Made by a program: the position numbers and the translations under genes. Positions 54,191 to 62,063 of a DNA stretch of 64,000 bases are shown here, piece after piece. Origin of the DNA: Nonomuraea zeae. GTDB lineage: Bacteria; Actinomycetota; Actinomycetes; Streptosporangiales; Streptosporangiaceae. Below the pieces are notes generated by a model. It was given only the letters and a program-made list of their open reading frames with translations. It was not told where the DNA came from and searched no databases. The stretch lies in assembly GCF_005889725.1 (NCBI RefSeq), contig NZ_VCKX01000029.1, positions 1 to 64,000 on the forward strand, in the 5' to 3' direction. How positions within the stretch are numbered: the first letter of the stretch is position 1; each line of letters begins with the position of its first letter.

Positions 54191-54640
54191 ATGACATCGC
54201 CCCGCCCCTGTTCAGCTCTTGTCGGATCGCCCCCTGATCTGCGCGATCTGGGCGGTGCCGGACTCACCATCGGCAAGACCTTCACCTTCGAGGCGGCCCA
54301 CCGCCTGAACGGGCTGCCTGACGGGCACAAGTGCGGCCGTCGGCACGGCCACAGCTACCAGGTGACTGTCGAGCTCACCTCCGACGAGCTCGTCGGCCCG
54401 GGATTCGTCACCGACTTCGGCGACCTGGCGCCGTTCGCCGCCTATCTCGCCGAGCACCTCGACCATCGCGACCTGAACGAGGTGCTCACGGTCGAGCCGA
54501 CCTCCGAACACCTGGCTGTCCATCTGGCCCGGTGGTTCCTCGACAACGTGCAGCCGGGCATCCCCGGGCGGCTGGTCGCCGTCACCGTCAGCGAGACCTC
54601 GAAAACGTGGGCGCGCTGCACGGTCGGAAACGTCGCATGA
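54191..54640 (+). CDS. queD: 6-carboxytetrahydropterin synthase (QueD)
   Basis: 149 residues. It converts 7,8-dihydroneopterin triphosphate to 6-carboxy-5,6,7,8-tetrahydropterin, the second step of 7-deazaguanine synthesis. Zinc ligands H37 (FEAAHRL) and H52, H54 (GRRHGHSY), catalytic C48 (HKCGRRHGH), D91/H92 (LDHRDLN) and the C-terminal Glu (VSETSKTW) are present. A 25-residue N-terminal extension is unusual. First gene of the operon; its stop overlaps the queE ATG. Confidence 0.95.
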   Translation: MTSPRPCSALVGSPPDLRDLGGAGLTIGKTFTFEAAHRLNGLPDGHKCGRRHGHSYQVTVELTSDELVGPGFVTDFGDLAPFAAYLAEHLDHRDLNEVLTVEPTSEHLAVHLARWFLDNVQPGIPGRLVAVTVSETSKTWARCTVGNVA

Positions 54641-55359
54641 CCGCCGCCTCGGTATCCGCCCCGCCTCACGGCGCGACGCTCCGGATCGCCGAGCGCTTCG
54701 GCCCGACACTGCAGGGTGAGGGGCCCAGCGCCGGGCAGCCTGCGCTGTTCATCCGGCTGTCAGGCTGCAATCTGTCATGCAGCTGGTGCGACACCCCGTA
54801 CACGTGGGACGCCAGACGGTTCAATCTGCGGGACCAGCGCGAGCGCGTCCCGGTCGCCGACCTGGTCGCGTGGGCGCTGGACCACCCTGTGCCGCTGATC
54901 GTCATCACGGGTGGAGAGCCTCTGATGCAGCAGCGCCATCTGCCCGCGCTGGCCGGGCCGCTGCTCCAGGCCGGCCGACGCTTGGAGATCGAGACCAACG
55001 GCACCGTCACTCCCGATCCAGCGCTGCTGGTGGACGGGCTGCACTTCAACGTCTCCCCGAAACTGGACAATGCGAACGTTCCGCACAAGCGGCGCATCAA
55101 GCCCGCCGCCCTGGAAGCGCTGTCGGCCAGCGGGCAGGCGGTGTTCAAGTTCGTCGCCTGCAACCTGGCCGACCTCGACGAGATCGCCGAACTCGTCGAG
55201 CGCTTCGCGATGACGCAGGTGTGGGTGATGCCTGAAGGCGTCACCGCCGACCACGTACTGGGCCGTGCCCACCTGCTCGCCGAGGCGGTCATCGCCCGCG
55301 GCTGGTCGCTGTCCCTGCGCCTGCACGTCCTGCTGTGGGGTGACGAACGTGGCCGCTGA
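54637..55359 (+). CDS. queE: 7-carboxy-7-deazaguanine synthase (QueE), radical SAM
   Basis: 240 residues; ATG 54637 overlaps the queD stop. It rearranges carboxytetrahydropterin to 7-carboxy-7-deazaguanine (CDG). The CxxxCxxC iron-sulfur motif is C44, C48, C51 (SGCNLSCSWCDTPYTWD), GEGPSAGQPALFIRL binds substrate, VITGGEPLMQQ is the SAM-binding GGEP motif, and ETNGT follows. No QueC, which would make preQ0 from CDG, is encoded nearby, so CDG may be the branch point. Confidence 0.95.
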   Translation: MTAASVSAPPHGATLRIAERFGPTLQGEGPSAGQPALFIRLSGCNLSCSWCDTPYTWDARRFNLRDQRERVPVADLVAWALDHPVPLIVITGGEPLMQQRHLPALAGPLLQAGRRLEIETNGTVTPDPALLVDGLHFNVSPKLDNANVPHKRRIKPAALEALSASGQAVFKFVACNLADLDEIAELVERFAMTQVWVMPEGVTADHVLGRAHLLAEAVIARGWSLSLRLHVLLWGDERGR

Positions 55360-55410
55360 CTGCCATCGCCCCGCGCCTGCCGACTCCACCCCTGGAAGCG
55401 AGGACGGATC

Positions 55411-56061
55411 ATGACCACCAACGCCGTGCGGCCCCCTGAGACGGCGCATCCCGGCCGTGCCGTGTCACAGCCGCCCGAGGAGATGCCGGTCTCGACGGTG
55501 AACACGCCGCGCGTGGCCGAGCTCGTCCGCGAACTGCTCGTCGCTGTTGGCGAGGACCCCCAGCGCGAGGGCCTGCTCGACACACCGGCCCGCGTCGCGT
55601 CCTGGTGGCACAGCTTCCTGTCGCCGGACCTTTCGGCGATGGCGACCCGCTTCACCGAGACCCACGCCAGCGACCAGCTCGTCGTGGTCGGCGGGCTGAA
55701 CGTGTGGTCCCTGTGTGAGCACCACCTGCTGCCGATGCAGCTGGACGCGCACGTCGGCTACCTCGCCAACGGCACTGTCCTGGGCCTGTCGAAGTTCGGC
55801 CGGATCGCGCAGCGTTACGCCGGGCGGCTCCAGGTGCAGGAGCGTTTCACCCGCCAGCTCGCCGACGAGGTGGCCGCAGCGATCGGCAGCCCAGACGTGG
55901 CTGTCACGGTGCACGGCGTGCACCTGTGCATGAGCATGCGCGGCGTCCGGATGGAGAGCGCCCGCACCTCTACCGTTCACGCCGCCGGCCGGTTCAGGAC
56001 CGATCCGCTGCTGTCCCAGCAGTTCCTCACCCTCACCACCAGCGGCGGGGGGACGGTGTGA
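55411..56061 (+). CDS. folE: GTP cyclohydrolase I (FolE)
   Basis: 216 residues. It opens GTP to dihydroneopterin triphosphate, the first step. Zinc ligands C102, H105 and C173 (WSLCEHHLLPM, GVHLCMSMRG), with the family motifs REGLLDTPARV, LGLSKFGRIAQRYAGRLQVQ and QERFTRQLADE. A second copy beside queD/queE makes GTP supply to the pathway independent of folate. The stop overlaps the next ATG (TGATG). Confidence 0.95.
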   Translation: MTTNAVRPPETAHPGRAVSQPPEEMPVSTVNTPRVAELVRELLVAVGEDPQREGLLDTPARVASWWHSFLSPDLSAMATRFTETHASDQLVVVGGLNVWSLCEHHLLPMQLDAHVGYLANGTVLGLSKFGRIAQRYAGRLQVQERFTRQLADEVAAAIGSPDVAVTVHGVHLCMSMRGVRMESARTSTVHAAGRFRTDPLLSQQFLTLTTSGGGTV

Positions 56062-56606
56062 TGCCGATCAACCCTGGGCGGTTCGCTGCCGCGATCCTGC
56101 CGACGGCGGCAGGGAACGACGGACCCGCGATCACCCAACTGGCGTGGCCTGGAGTGGAAGAGCTCATCAGCCAGATCGCCGAGGCGATCAGGAACGACGG
56201 CGCCCCCCAGACCATGGTCGCCATCCTGCGCGGGGGTGCCATCCCGGCCGTCTGCCTCTCCCACCGGCTCGCGCTGCGGGACGTCCGGATGGTCGAGGTC
56301 ACCCACACCGCCGACGACAGCACCAACGCCGCCAAGACCCCGCAGCCCCTGGTCGTCAACCGGGCCTCGCTGGGCGACCTCACCGGCCGGGACGTTCTCA
56401 TCGTGGACGACGTCGCCGGCACCGGCGACACCCTCGCCGCCGCGGTGCGCCTGGCCACCGACGCCGGTGCCGGGCGGGTGCGGACCGCGGTGTGCGTGGT
56501 GAACGAGGACAACTGGACCGGCCGCCGTCCAGCCAAGGCGACCATCACCTACATCGGCACGTCCACCCGCGCCTGGACGGTCTTCCCCTGGGAGGGGCAA
56601 CCATGA
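56061..56606 (+). CDS. Purine-type phosphoribosyltransferase
   Basis: 181 residues from ATG 56061. The PRPP loop is VLIVDDVAGTGDTLAAAVRL; VAILRGGAIPAVCLSHRLAL is the PPi loop and the C-terminal WTVFPWEG closes the site, as in xanthine/hypoxanthine-type transferases. It would attach ribose 5-phosphate to a purine-like base. In 7-deazapurine antibiotic pathways a phosphoribosyltransferase does this with preQ0 or CDG, so CDG is the likely acceptor here. That specificity is inference. Confidence 0.88.
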   Translation: MPINPGRFAAAILPTAAGNDGPAITQLAWPGVEELISQIAEAIRNDGAPQTMVAILRGGAIPAVCLSHRLALRDVRMVEVTHTADDSTNAAKTPQPLVVNRASLGDLTGRDVLIVDDVAGTGDTLAAAVRLATDAGAGRVRTAVCVVNEDNWTGRRPAKATITYIGTSTRAWTVFPWEGQP

Positions 56607-57430
56607 ACACCAGCACTGATCAGCTTCCCGAGCAGTTCCGCACCCGGCCCGGGACCCCCATGATCGGCCCGTACAGCGTCAACCAGATGGACGACTTCTA
56701 CGCGGCGCTGCACCGCGGCGAGGCCAAGCCGTCGGGGCTGATGAACCTGATGCAGCACCTCATCGTCGCCGAGCGGTGCACGCCGGGCGCGACGGTGCTG
56801 GACGTGTGCTGCGGCCGCGGACTGGCGCTGCCGCTGCTGCACCGGTACGCGCCACAGATCGGACGGTACGTCGGGCTGGACATCAGCCCCGACAACCTGA
56901 ACGAGGCCCGGGAGCGGATCGCGTTCGTGCGCGAGACATACGGAGAGCTCTTCCCGATCGACCTCGTCGAATGCGATGTGGCCGAACCCTGGCCGTCCCT
57001 GCCCGCCTTCGACGTGGCGCTGTACACCTCCGCGCTGGAGCACCTGCCCTTCGACCTCGGCGCGCGCAGCCTGGCCAGCACGGCGCAGGCGCTCGCCCCC
57101 GGCGGGGTGCTGTACCTGTCCACGCCGCGGGGGTTCGGCCCGCACCCGCGGCCGCTGCAGTACCGCGTCCACGTGTGCGAGTGGTCACGGGAGGAGGTGG
57201 AGCAGGTCGTCAGCGAGGCAGGCCTGGTCATCGAGGACGTGATGGGCCTGCTGCCACCCGAACCCGACACGGTGGCCGGCGAGCTCGCCGAACGGTACGG
57301 GCCAGCGGCGGCCGGCTGGTACCGCGACCTCGCCGAGCGCGTCCCCGCGGCGCTGCTGGACACGATCTCGGCAGTGTCAGCGCCGAAGTCGGCGACCGAG
57401 CTGCTGTACGTGTGCCGGAGGCCCGCATGA
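56603..57430 (+). CDS. SAM-dependent class I methyltransferase
   Basis: 275 residues; ATG 56603 overlaps the previous stop. SAM-binding motif VLDVCCGRGLALPLLHRYAP, acidic end YVGLDISPDNLNEARERI, then DVALYTSALEHLPFDLGA (motif II) and LAPGGVLYLSTPRGFG. It looks like a small-molecule O- or N-methyltransferase, and a likely tailoring enzyme. Its stop overlaps the next ATG. Confidence 0.85.
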   Translation: MNTSTDQLPEQFRTRPGTPMIGPYSVNQMDDFYAALHRGEAKPSGLMNLMQHLIVAERCTPGATVLDVCCGRGLALPLLHRYAPQIGRYVGLDISPDNLNEARERIAFVRETYGELFPIDLVECDVAEPWPSLPAFDVALYTSALEHLPFDLGARSLASTAQALAPGGVLYLSTPRGFGPHPRPLQYRVHVCEWSREEVEQVVSEAGLVIEDVMGLLPPEPDTVAGELAERYGPAAAGWYRDLAERVPAALLDTISAVSAPKSATELLYVCRRPA

Positions 57431-58143
57431 ACGCCGCCGCCCTGCCCGCACCGCGCCGCGACAGCGCCTCCGCCCGGCCGCTGTGGGTGACCATCGAAGG
57501 CATCAACGGCGTCGGCAAGACCACCGCGGCCCGCGCGGTCGCCGCCCGCCTCGGTGAGCGATGCCTGCTCCTGGACGAGATCACCGACCAGGCCAGCAAC
57601 ACGCTGACCGGATGGGTGATCTCCGCCCTGGCCGCGCAGGACCCCGTGTGCCTGCGCACCGGGCACCCGGTCACGGAGACCCTGGCGCTGCTCGCGCTGA
57701 AGATCCGCGAGGCCGAACTCCTCGCCGCCCTGCCGATCACGCCTGAGGTGGTCATCGAGGACCGCGGCGTCGACACCGTCGCCGTCTACCAGGCCGCGAT
57801 CCTCTGCGAGCAGGTCGCCGACGCCGATCCCGCGCACGTCGCCCGGCACATCCTCTCTACGATGTCGCCGTGGCTGCCCCGGCCCGACGCCACCGTCCTG
57901 CTGACCGGCGATCGCCAGGAGTGCATCCGCCGCTTCGCCGACCGGATCGAACGGACGCTGGCCCCGCCAGACGTGCGCGTGATCGAGCAGGCCGACGCCC
58001 TGTACGCCGGGCTGGCCGCCACCGAGCCCGGCCGCTACACCGTGATCGACACCGCTGGACGGACGGCTGAGGCCGTCGCCGACGCGATCGCCGCGGTCGT
58101 GCAGGACCTCGCCAAGCAGAGGGGGGCCTACCGTGCCGCCTGA
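57427..58143 (+). CDS. P-loop kinase, thymidylate-kinase-like (copy 1)
   Basis: 238 residues. Walker A GINGVGKTT at 25-33 follows VTIEG as in dTMP kinases, IEDRGVDTVAVYQAAI is the DR(Y/F) nucleoside-site equivalent (Arg kept), and a lid-like region is RRFADRIERTLAPPDVRV. Sequence away from these motifs differs from housekeeping Tmk, so it probably phosphorylates a cluster-specific nucleoside or nucleotide. A similar but divergent copy is at 60405. Confidence 0.8.
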   Translation: MNAAALPAPRRDSASARPLWVTIEGINGVGKTTAARAVAARLGERCLLLDEITDQASNTLTGWVISALAAQDPVCLRTGHPVTETLALLALKIREAELLAALPITPEVVIEDRGVDTVAVYQAAILCEQVADADPAHVARHILSTMSPWLPRPDATVLLTGDRQECIRRFADRIERTLAPPDVRVIEQADALYAGLAATEPGRYTVIDTAGRTAEAVADAIAAVVQDLAKQRGAYRAA

Positions 58144-59209
58144 TGAGTTTCCGCCGCCTGACGCGCGCCGGACGCCGGATGCGACCCTGTTGTGGGGCCT
58201 GCGCTCGCCGTGCGCCTTCACCTGCCCCCACTGCTACTTCGGCACGATCGAGGAGCACAAACAGCAGGGCCTGCCGACCGAGGCCGGCGTCCTGTCGCAC
58301 CTGTCGCGCACCGACCTGCCGCCCCAGGTGCTCAAGGCGTTCGCGCGGACCTTGGCCGGCTCACCGGTCGGCCGGGTGGTCATCGCCGGCGGTGAACCGC
58401 TGGACTGGCTCCCCACGCTGGACGTGATCGACCTCATCAAGCAGGCCGGCTGTCAGGTCGTGATCGCCACCAACGGGATCCCGCTCACGCGCCCGCCGGT
58501 GGTTCAGCGGCTGGTCGATCTCGGCGTCGACGGCGTTTCGGTCTCCCTGGACAGCGCGGACGCGGCTGTCAACGACCGGCTGCGCCCCTCGCGGTCGGGC
58601 CGCTTCGGCTACCACGATGTCGTGGCCGGTATCGGTGCCCTGCTTCAGGCTCGGGGCGACCGGCACGTGCCCCGGGTGGGGATCTACACCGTGGTGATGC
58701 GGGAACGCTCGCAGGAGATCACCGACATGGCCGAGCTGGCCGGCCAGCTCGGCGTGGACTACTACGTTCCCCAGCCGATCTCCCTGGCGCCCGATCACCA
58801 GCTCTTCTCCGTGCTGACCCACCGCCCCGATGACGTCCCGGCCGTGGCCGGGCAGCTCAGCCGCCTCTACGACGAGTCGCAAGGATTGGCGCTGCCGGAC
58901 CCCTCCTACGTCCGGCGCTTCATCGACGCGATCTCCACCCAGGACAGCGGGCACGTGCCCGACTGCTTCGGCGGCGCCCGCCTGTTCTTCATCCAGCCCG
59001 ACGGCTCGGTCTGGGACTGCCCGTCCGACCGCCGGATCGCCGCCACCCCGGCCGCGCGCCGGCGCACCATCGCAGGCGCCGACGCGCGCCTCCTGTTCGC
59101 CGACCGGCCCGCGTGCACGAACTGCACGCTGTTCAGCCGAGACTGCGTGAACATGTGGCCGCTCGTGCTGGACATGCCGCGGCTGCTGAACACGAGGGCC
59201 GTCCGATGA
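58133..59209 (+). CDS. Radical SAM protein with extra C-terminal cysteines (SPASM-like)
   Basis: 358 residues from GTG 58133, overlapping the kinase gene by 11 bp. N-terminal CxxxCxxC: C27, C31, C34 (SPCAFTCPHCYFG). VVIAGGEPLDWLPTLDVIDL is the SAM-binding GGEP segment. The C-terminal region has CFGG (about 276), WDCPSD (about 294) and CTNCTLFSRDC (about 328-338), enough for one or two auxiliary clusters as in SPASM/twitch enzymes. It may catalyse C-C bond formation, epimerisation or dehydrogenation on the nucleoside or its sugar. Reaction unknown. Confidence 0.87.
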   Translation: MPPDEFPPPDARRTPDATLLWGLRSPCAFTCPHCYFGTIEEHKQQGLPTEAGVLSHLSRTDLPPQVLKAFARTLAGSPVGRVVIAGGEPLDWLPTLDVIDLIKQAGCQVVIATNGIPLTRPPVVQRLVDLGVDGVSVSLDSADAAVNDRLRPSRSGRFGYHDVVAGIGALLQARGDRHVPRVGIYTVVMRERSQEITDMAELAGQLGVDYYVPQPISLAPDHQLFSVLTHRPDDVPAVAGQLSRLYDESQGLALPDPSYVRRFIDAISTQDSGHVPDCFGGARLFFIQPDGSVWDCPSDRRIAATPAARRRTIAGADARLLFADRPACTNCTLFSRDCVNMWPLVLDMPRLLNTRAVR

Positions 59210-60390
59210 CGCTCCCCCAGATCGGCGGCGGCGCACAGCTGGTCGGCGAGCAGCTCGCCGCCGTGCTCGGCCAGATGCCCGACCCGAGCGGCGGCCCCGC
59301 CGCCGGGCAGCTCGAATGCGAGCTGGCCGAGGCGTTCGGCGTCCCGCACGCGGTCGCGCTCTCCTCCGGCACCGCGGCCCTGCACGCCGCACTGTCGGCC
59401 TGCGGCATCGGCCCCGGCGACGACGTGCTCGTGCCGGCGCTGACCGTCGTCATGACCGTGGCGCCCCTGGCCGCGCTCGGGGCAACGCCGGTGTTCGTCG
59501 ATAGCGACCCGGCCACCCTGGACCTGGACTACGACGACGCGGCCCGCAAGGTCACCGCGCGGACCCGGGCGATCATCCCGGTGCACCTATGGGGCCGGAT
59601 GGGAGACCCGGCGGCCCTGGCGGCGTTCGCAGCCGAGCACGGGCTCGCCGTCGTAGAGGACGCCGCACAGGCAGCCGGCACCGCGCGCGACGGGCAACGG
59701 GCCGGCACGGTCGGCACGGCCGGTTGCTTCAGCATGAAGGACGGCAAGATCCTGTGGAGCGGCGAGGGCGGCTTCCTGCTCACCGCCCGCCGCGACGTGG
59801 CAGAGCACGCAGCCGCGTTCCGCAGCCACTGGCAGCCGGCACCTCCTGGCCAGGCCGCACAGAGCCGCCTGGCCACCAACGCCCGCCTCGCCGCTCCCCT
59901 CGCCGTGATCGCCCTGGCCAACCTCCGCCGCCTCCCCGACCTGGTGGACCTGCGCCGGGCCCAGATGCGCCACCTGCTGCACGCCCTGGAGCAGATACCC
60001 GGTCTGGCCGCCGTCACCCCCGCGCCCCGCGAGGAGTGGAACGGCTTCGCGGCGCTGCTGCGCATCGACCTGCCGAACCCCCGGGGGCTCGCCGAACACC
60101 TCGCCCAGCGGGGAGTGCCGAACTCCACCGGCAGCTTCAGGCTCGTGCCCTGCGACAGGCGGCCCATGTTCACCCTCAGCGACCCGCCGTGCCGCGGCGC
60201 CGCGGAGATCCTCGATCGCACGCTCGCCGTCATCCTCACCGAACGCGACACCGAGGCCACCCTCGACCGCTACGCCGCCTTCATCGCCCGCGAAGCCACC
60301 GCATGGACGGCATGCTGCGGCACCCCGCGCGCAGCACCGGCCGGCACGCCTGGAACGCCCCTGCCGGCGCCGCCCCGCCTCAACTTCTGA
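59206..60390 (+). CDS. DegT/DnrJ/EryC1/StrS-type aminotransferase
   Basis: 394 residues; ATG 59206 overlaps the radical SAM stop. PLP-fold motifs: ALSSGTAALHAALSACGIGP (phosphate loop), VPALTVVMTVAPLAALGATP, VVEDAAQAAGTARDG (PLP Asp), and CFSMKDGKILWSGEGGFLL with the internal-aldimine Lys near residue 180 in the S-x-K..GEGG context. The family makes amino sugars from keto sugars, so the product may carry an aminated sugar. Directly paired with the radical SAM gene, which could supply the keto group. Confidence 0.9.
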   Translation: MTLPQIGGGAQLVGEQLAAVLGQMPDPSGGPAAGQLECELAEAFGVPHAVALSSGTAALHAALSACGIGPGDDVLVPALTVVMTVAPLAALGATPVFVDSDPATLDLDYDDAARKVTARTRAIIPVHLWGRMGDPAALAAFAAEHGLAVVEDAAQAAGTARDGQRAGTVGTAGCFSMKDGKILWSGEGGFLLTARRDVAEHAAAFRSHWQPAPPGQAAQSRLATNARLAAPLAVIALANLRRLPDLVDLRRAQMRHLLHALEQIPGLAAVTPAPREEWNGFAALLRIDLPNPRGLAEHLAQRGVPNSTGSFRLVPCDRRPMFTLSDPPCRGAAEILDRTLAVILTERDTEATLDRYAAFIAREATAWTACCGTPRAAPAGTPGTPLPAPPRLNF

Positions 60391-60404
60391 ACGGACCCTG
60401 CCAC

Positions 60405-61205
60405 ATGACGATCACACCGGTACGCCACTCCTGCACCCGCGGCCCGCTGATCGCGGTCGAGGGCATCACCGGAGTCGGCAAGACGTATCTCACCCACCGC
60501 GCCCTCGAGGCGCTCGGCGACCAGGCGCCCGACGACACTGCGCCCGGCGCCAATCCGCTGCTGCTCGACGGATTCTCCCAGCGAGCCGACGGGCGCCCCG
60601 GCCTCGGCGACGCCCTGCTCCGCGCCCTGCGGGAGGCCAGCGCAGGGGACCCATTCCTGCGCGGCGGCACCCCGTTGGCCGAGACCTGGCTCCTGCTGGC
60701 CATCAAGCGCTACGACCTGGACACCGTCACCGCTGAGCTGTCGCACGGGCGCGCCGTCGTTGAGGGCCGCAGCGTGGACACCACGGCGGTCTGCCAGGCT
60801 CTGCTGCTGCACCCCGACGCTCCGGACGCGGCCCTAGAGACGGCAAGGGCCCTGCTGGACTTCGCATCCGCCTACCGGCCCCTGCCCGATCTCACGATCC
60901 TCATCACCGACGACGCCCGCGCGGCCATCGCCCGCACCCAACAGCGTGACCAGCGCGTCCTCACCCAGGAGCAGGCCACGTTTATGGGCGAGGCGTGCGC
61001 GCTGTACGAGCGCCTCGCCGCCACCGACCCGGCCCGCTACCGGGTCGTCGACCGGCGCACCGTGGACGAGCACCAGGCGGCCGAGCTCATCCGGGCCTGG
61101 ATCCACGACGCCAGGACCGGCCTGGACTGCGTGCGCGAGCCGTGGCAAGGCCCAGAGGCGCGGTGCATGTGCTGCGGCCGCCGCGCGGACCTGGCGCCGG
61201 CATGA
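60405..61205 (+). CDS. P-loop kinase, thymidylate-kinase-like (copy 2)
   Basis: 266 residues. Walker A GITGVGKTY at 20-28 after LIAVE, then AVVEGRSVDTTAVCQALLLH in place of the DR motif (Arg kept) and LPDLTILITDDARAAIARTQ before the lid. A C-terminal CMCC pair (EARCMCCGRRADLAP) is absent from Tmk proteins and could bind metal. Two divergent Tmk-like kinases in one operon suggest two consecutive or alternative phosphorylations. Stop overlaps the next ATG. Confidence 0.75.
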   Translation: MTITPVRHSCTRGPLIAVEGITGVGKTYLTHRALEALGDQAPDDTAPGANPLLLDGFSQRADGRPGLGDALLRALREASAGDPFLRGGTPLAETWLLLAIKRYDLDTVTAELSHGRAVVEGRSVDTTAVCQALLLHPDAPDAALETARALLDFASAYRPLPDLTILITDDARAAIARTQQRDQRVLTQEQATFMGEACALYERLAATDPARYRVVDRRTVDEHQAAELIRAWIHDARTGLDCVREPWQGPEARCMCCGRRADLAPA

Positions 61206-62035
61206 CCGAGGCGGCCCGTCCCTCACGCCACCTGGGCCAGCCCCGCACAAGGTGCTGTGTGTCGGAGATCCCCGACGGCATCGAGGCCCTGATCCTCGAC
61301 TTCGACGGGACCCTCGCCGACACGACGCCCCGCCACGAGCAGGCACTGCGAGCAGCGCTGCAGCCGCACGGCCACGACCTCGACCACGCCTGGTATCGCC
61401 GGCACGTCGGCCTGCCCATCCACGACCTGCTGGCCGCGCTGCCGGGCGGCCGGTCGCTACCCCACGACGAGATCGTCCGAGCCAGCCGCGCCCACCTGCT
61501 GGCCACCATGCACCACATCACCGCCATCGCGTGCGTCGCGGAGCTCCTGTACGCCGCACGCCGGGCCGGGCTGCGCTGCGCCGTCGCCTCAGCCGCCAGC
61601 CGGGTCCTCGTCCATCCCGGGCTGGAGGCTCTGGGACTGAGGCACGCGTTCGCCGCCGTCGTCACGCGCGAAGATGTCACGCTCGGCAAGCCGGCTCCCG
61701 ACCTGTACGTGGCGGCCGCCCGACGCCTCGACGTCCCGCCGGAGCGCTGCCTGGCCGTCGATGACGCTTCCGACGGCGTCGCCTCCGCCCGCGCCGCCGG
61801 CATCCAGCACGTGATCACGTTGGCCGACGGCCACCTGGCTCCCGCCGACGAAGGCGCGACAGCACTCGCACACCGGGTCGCTTCAGCCGCCGGAGCGCCG
61901 ATGCCGCGCGGGACACCGCAGCACCGCGCGTACGGGCCGGCCGCCGCTGGGGCGACGACCGCTGCACCGCCGGACACCGAGCCGGGCACCGGGCCCGGCA
62001 GCACGCCGCCACGATGCCCAGATTCCGCCCGATGA
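61202..62035 (+). CDS. HAD-family phosphatase
   Basis: 277 residues. HAD motif I LDFDGTLADT with nucleophile D33 and acid D35, motif II VASAASRVLVHPG, motif III TLGKPAPDLY, motif IV LAVDDASDGVASARAAG; the small helical cap places it in the beta-phosphoglucomutase/phosphoglycolate phosphatase group. HAD phosphatases remove the 5-prime phosphate of the nucleotide in toyocamycin-type pathways. A disordered tail of about 45 residues is not conserved. ATG 61202 overlaps the previous stop. Confidence 0.9.
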   Translation: MTEAARPSRHLGQPRTRCCVSEIPDGIEALILDFDGTLADTTPRHEQALRAALQPHGHDLDHAWYRRHVGLPIHDLLAALPGGRSLPHDEIVRASRAHLLATMHHITAIACVAELLYAARRAGLRCAVASAASRVLVHPGLEALGLRHAFAAVVTREDVTLGKPAPDLYVAAARRLDVPPERCLAVDDASDGVASARAAGIQHVITLADGHLAPADEGATALAHRVASAAGAPMPRGTPQHRAYGPAAAGATTAAPPDTEPGTGPGSTPPRCPDSAR

Positions 62036-62063
62036 CGGCAAGAGGCCGTCGCATCAGGGGAGC

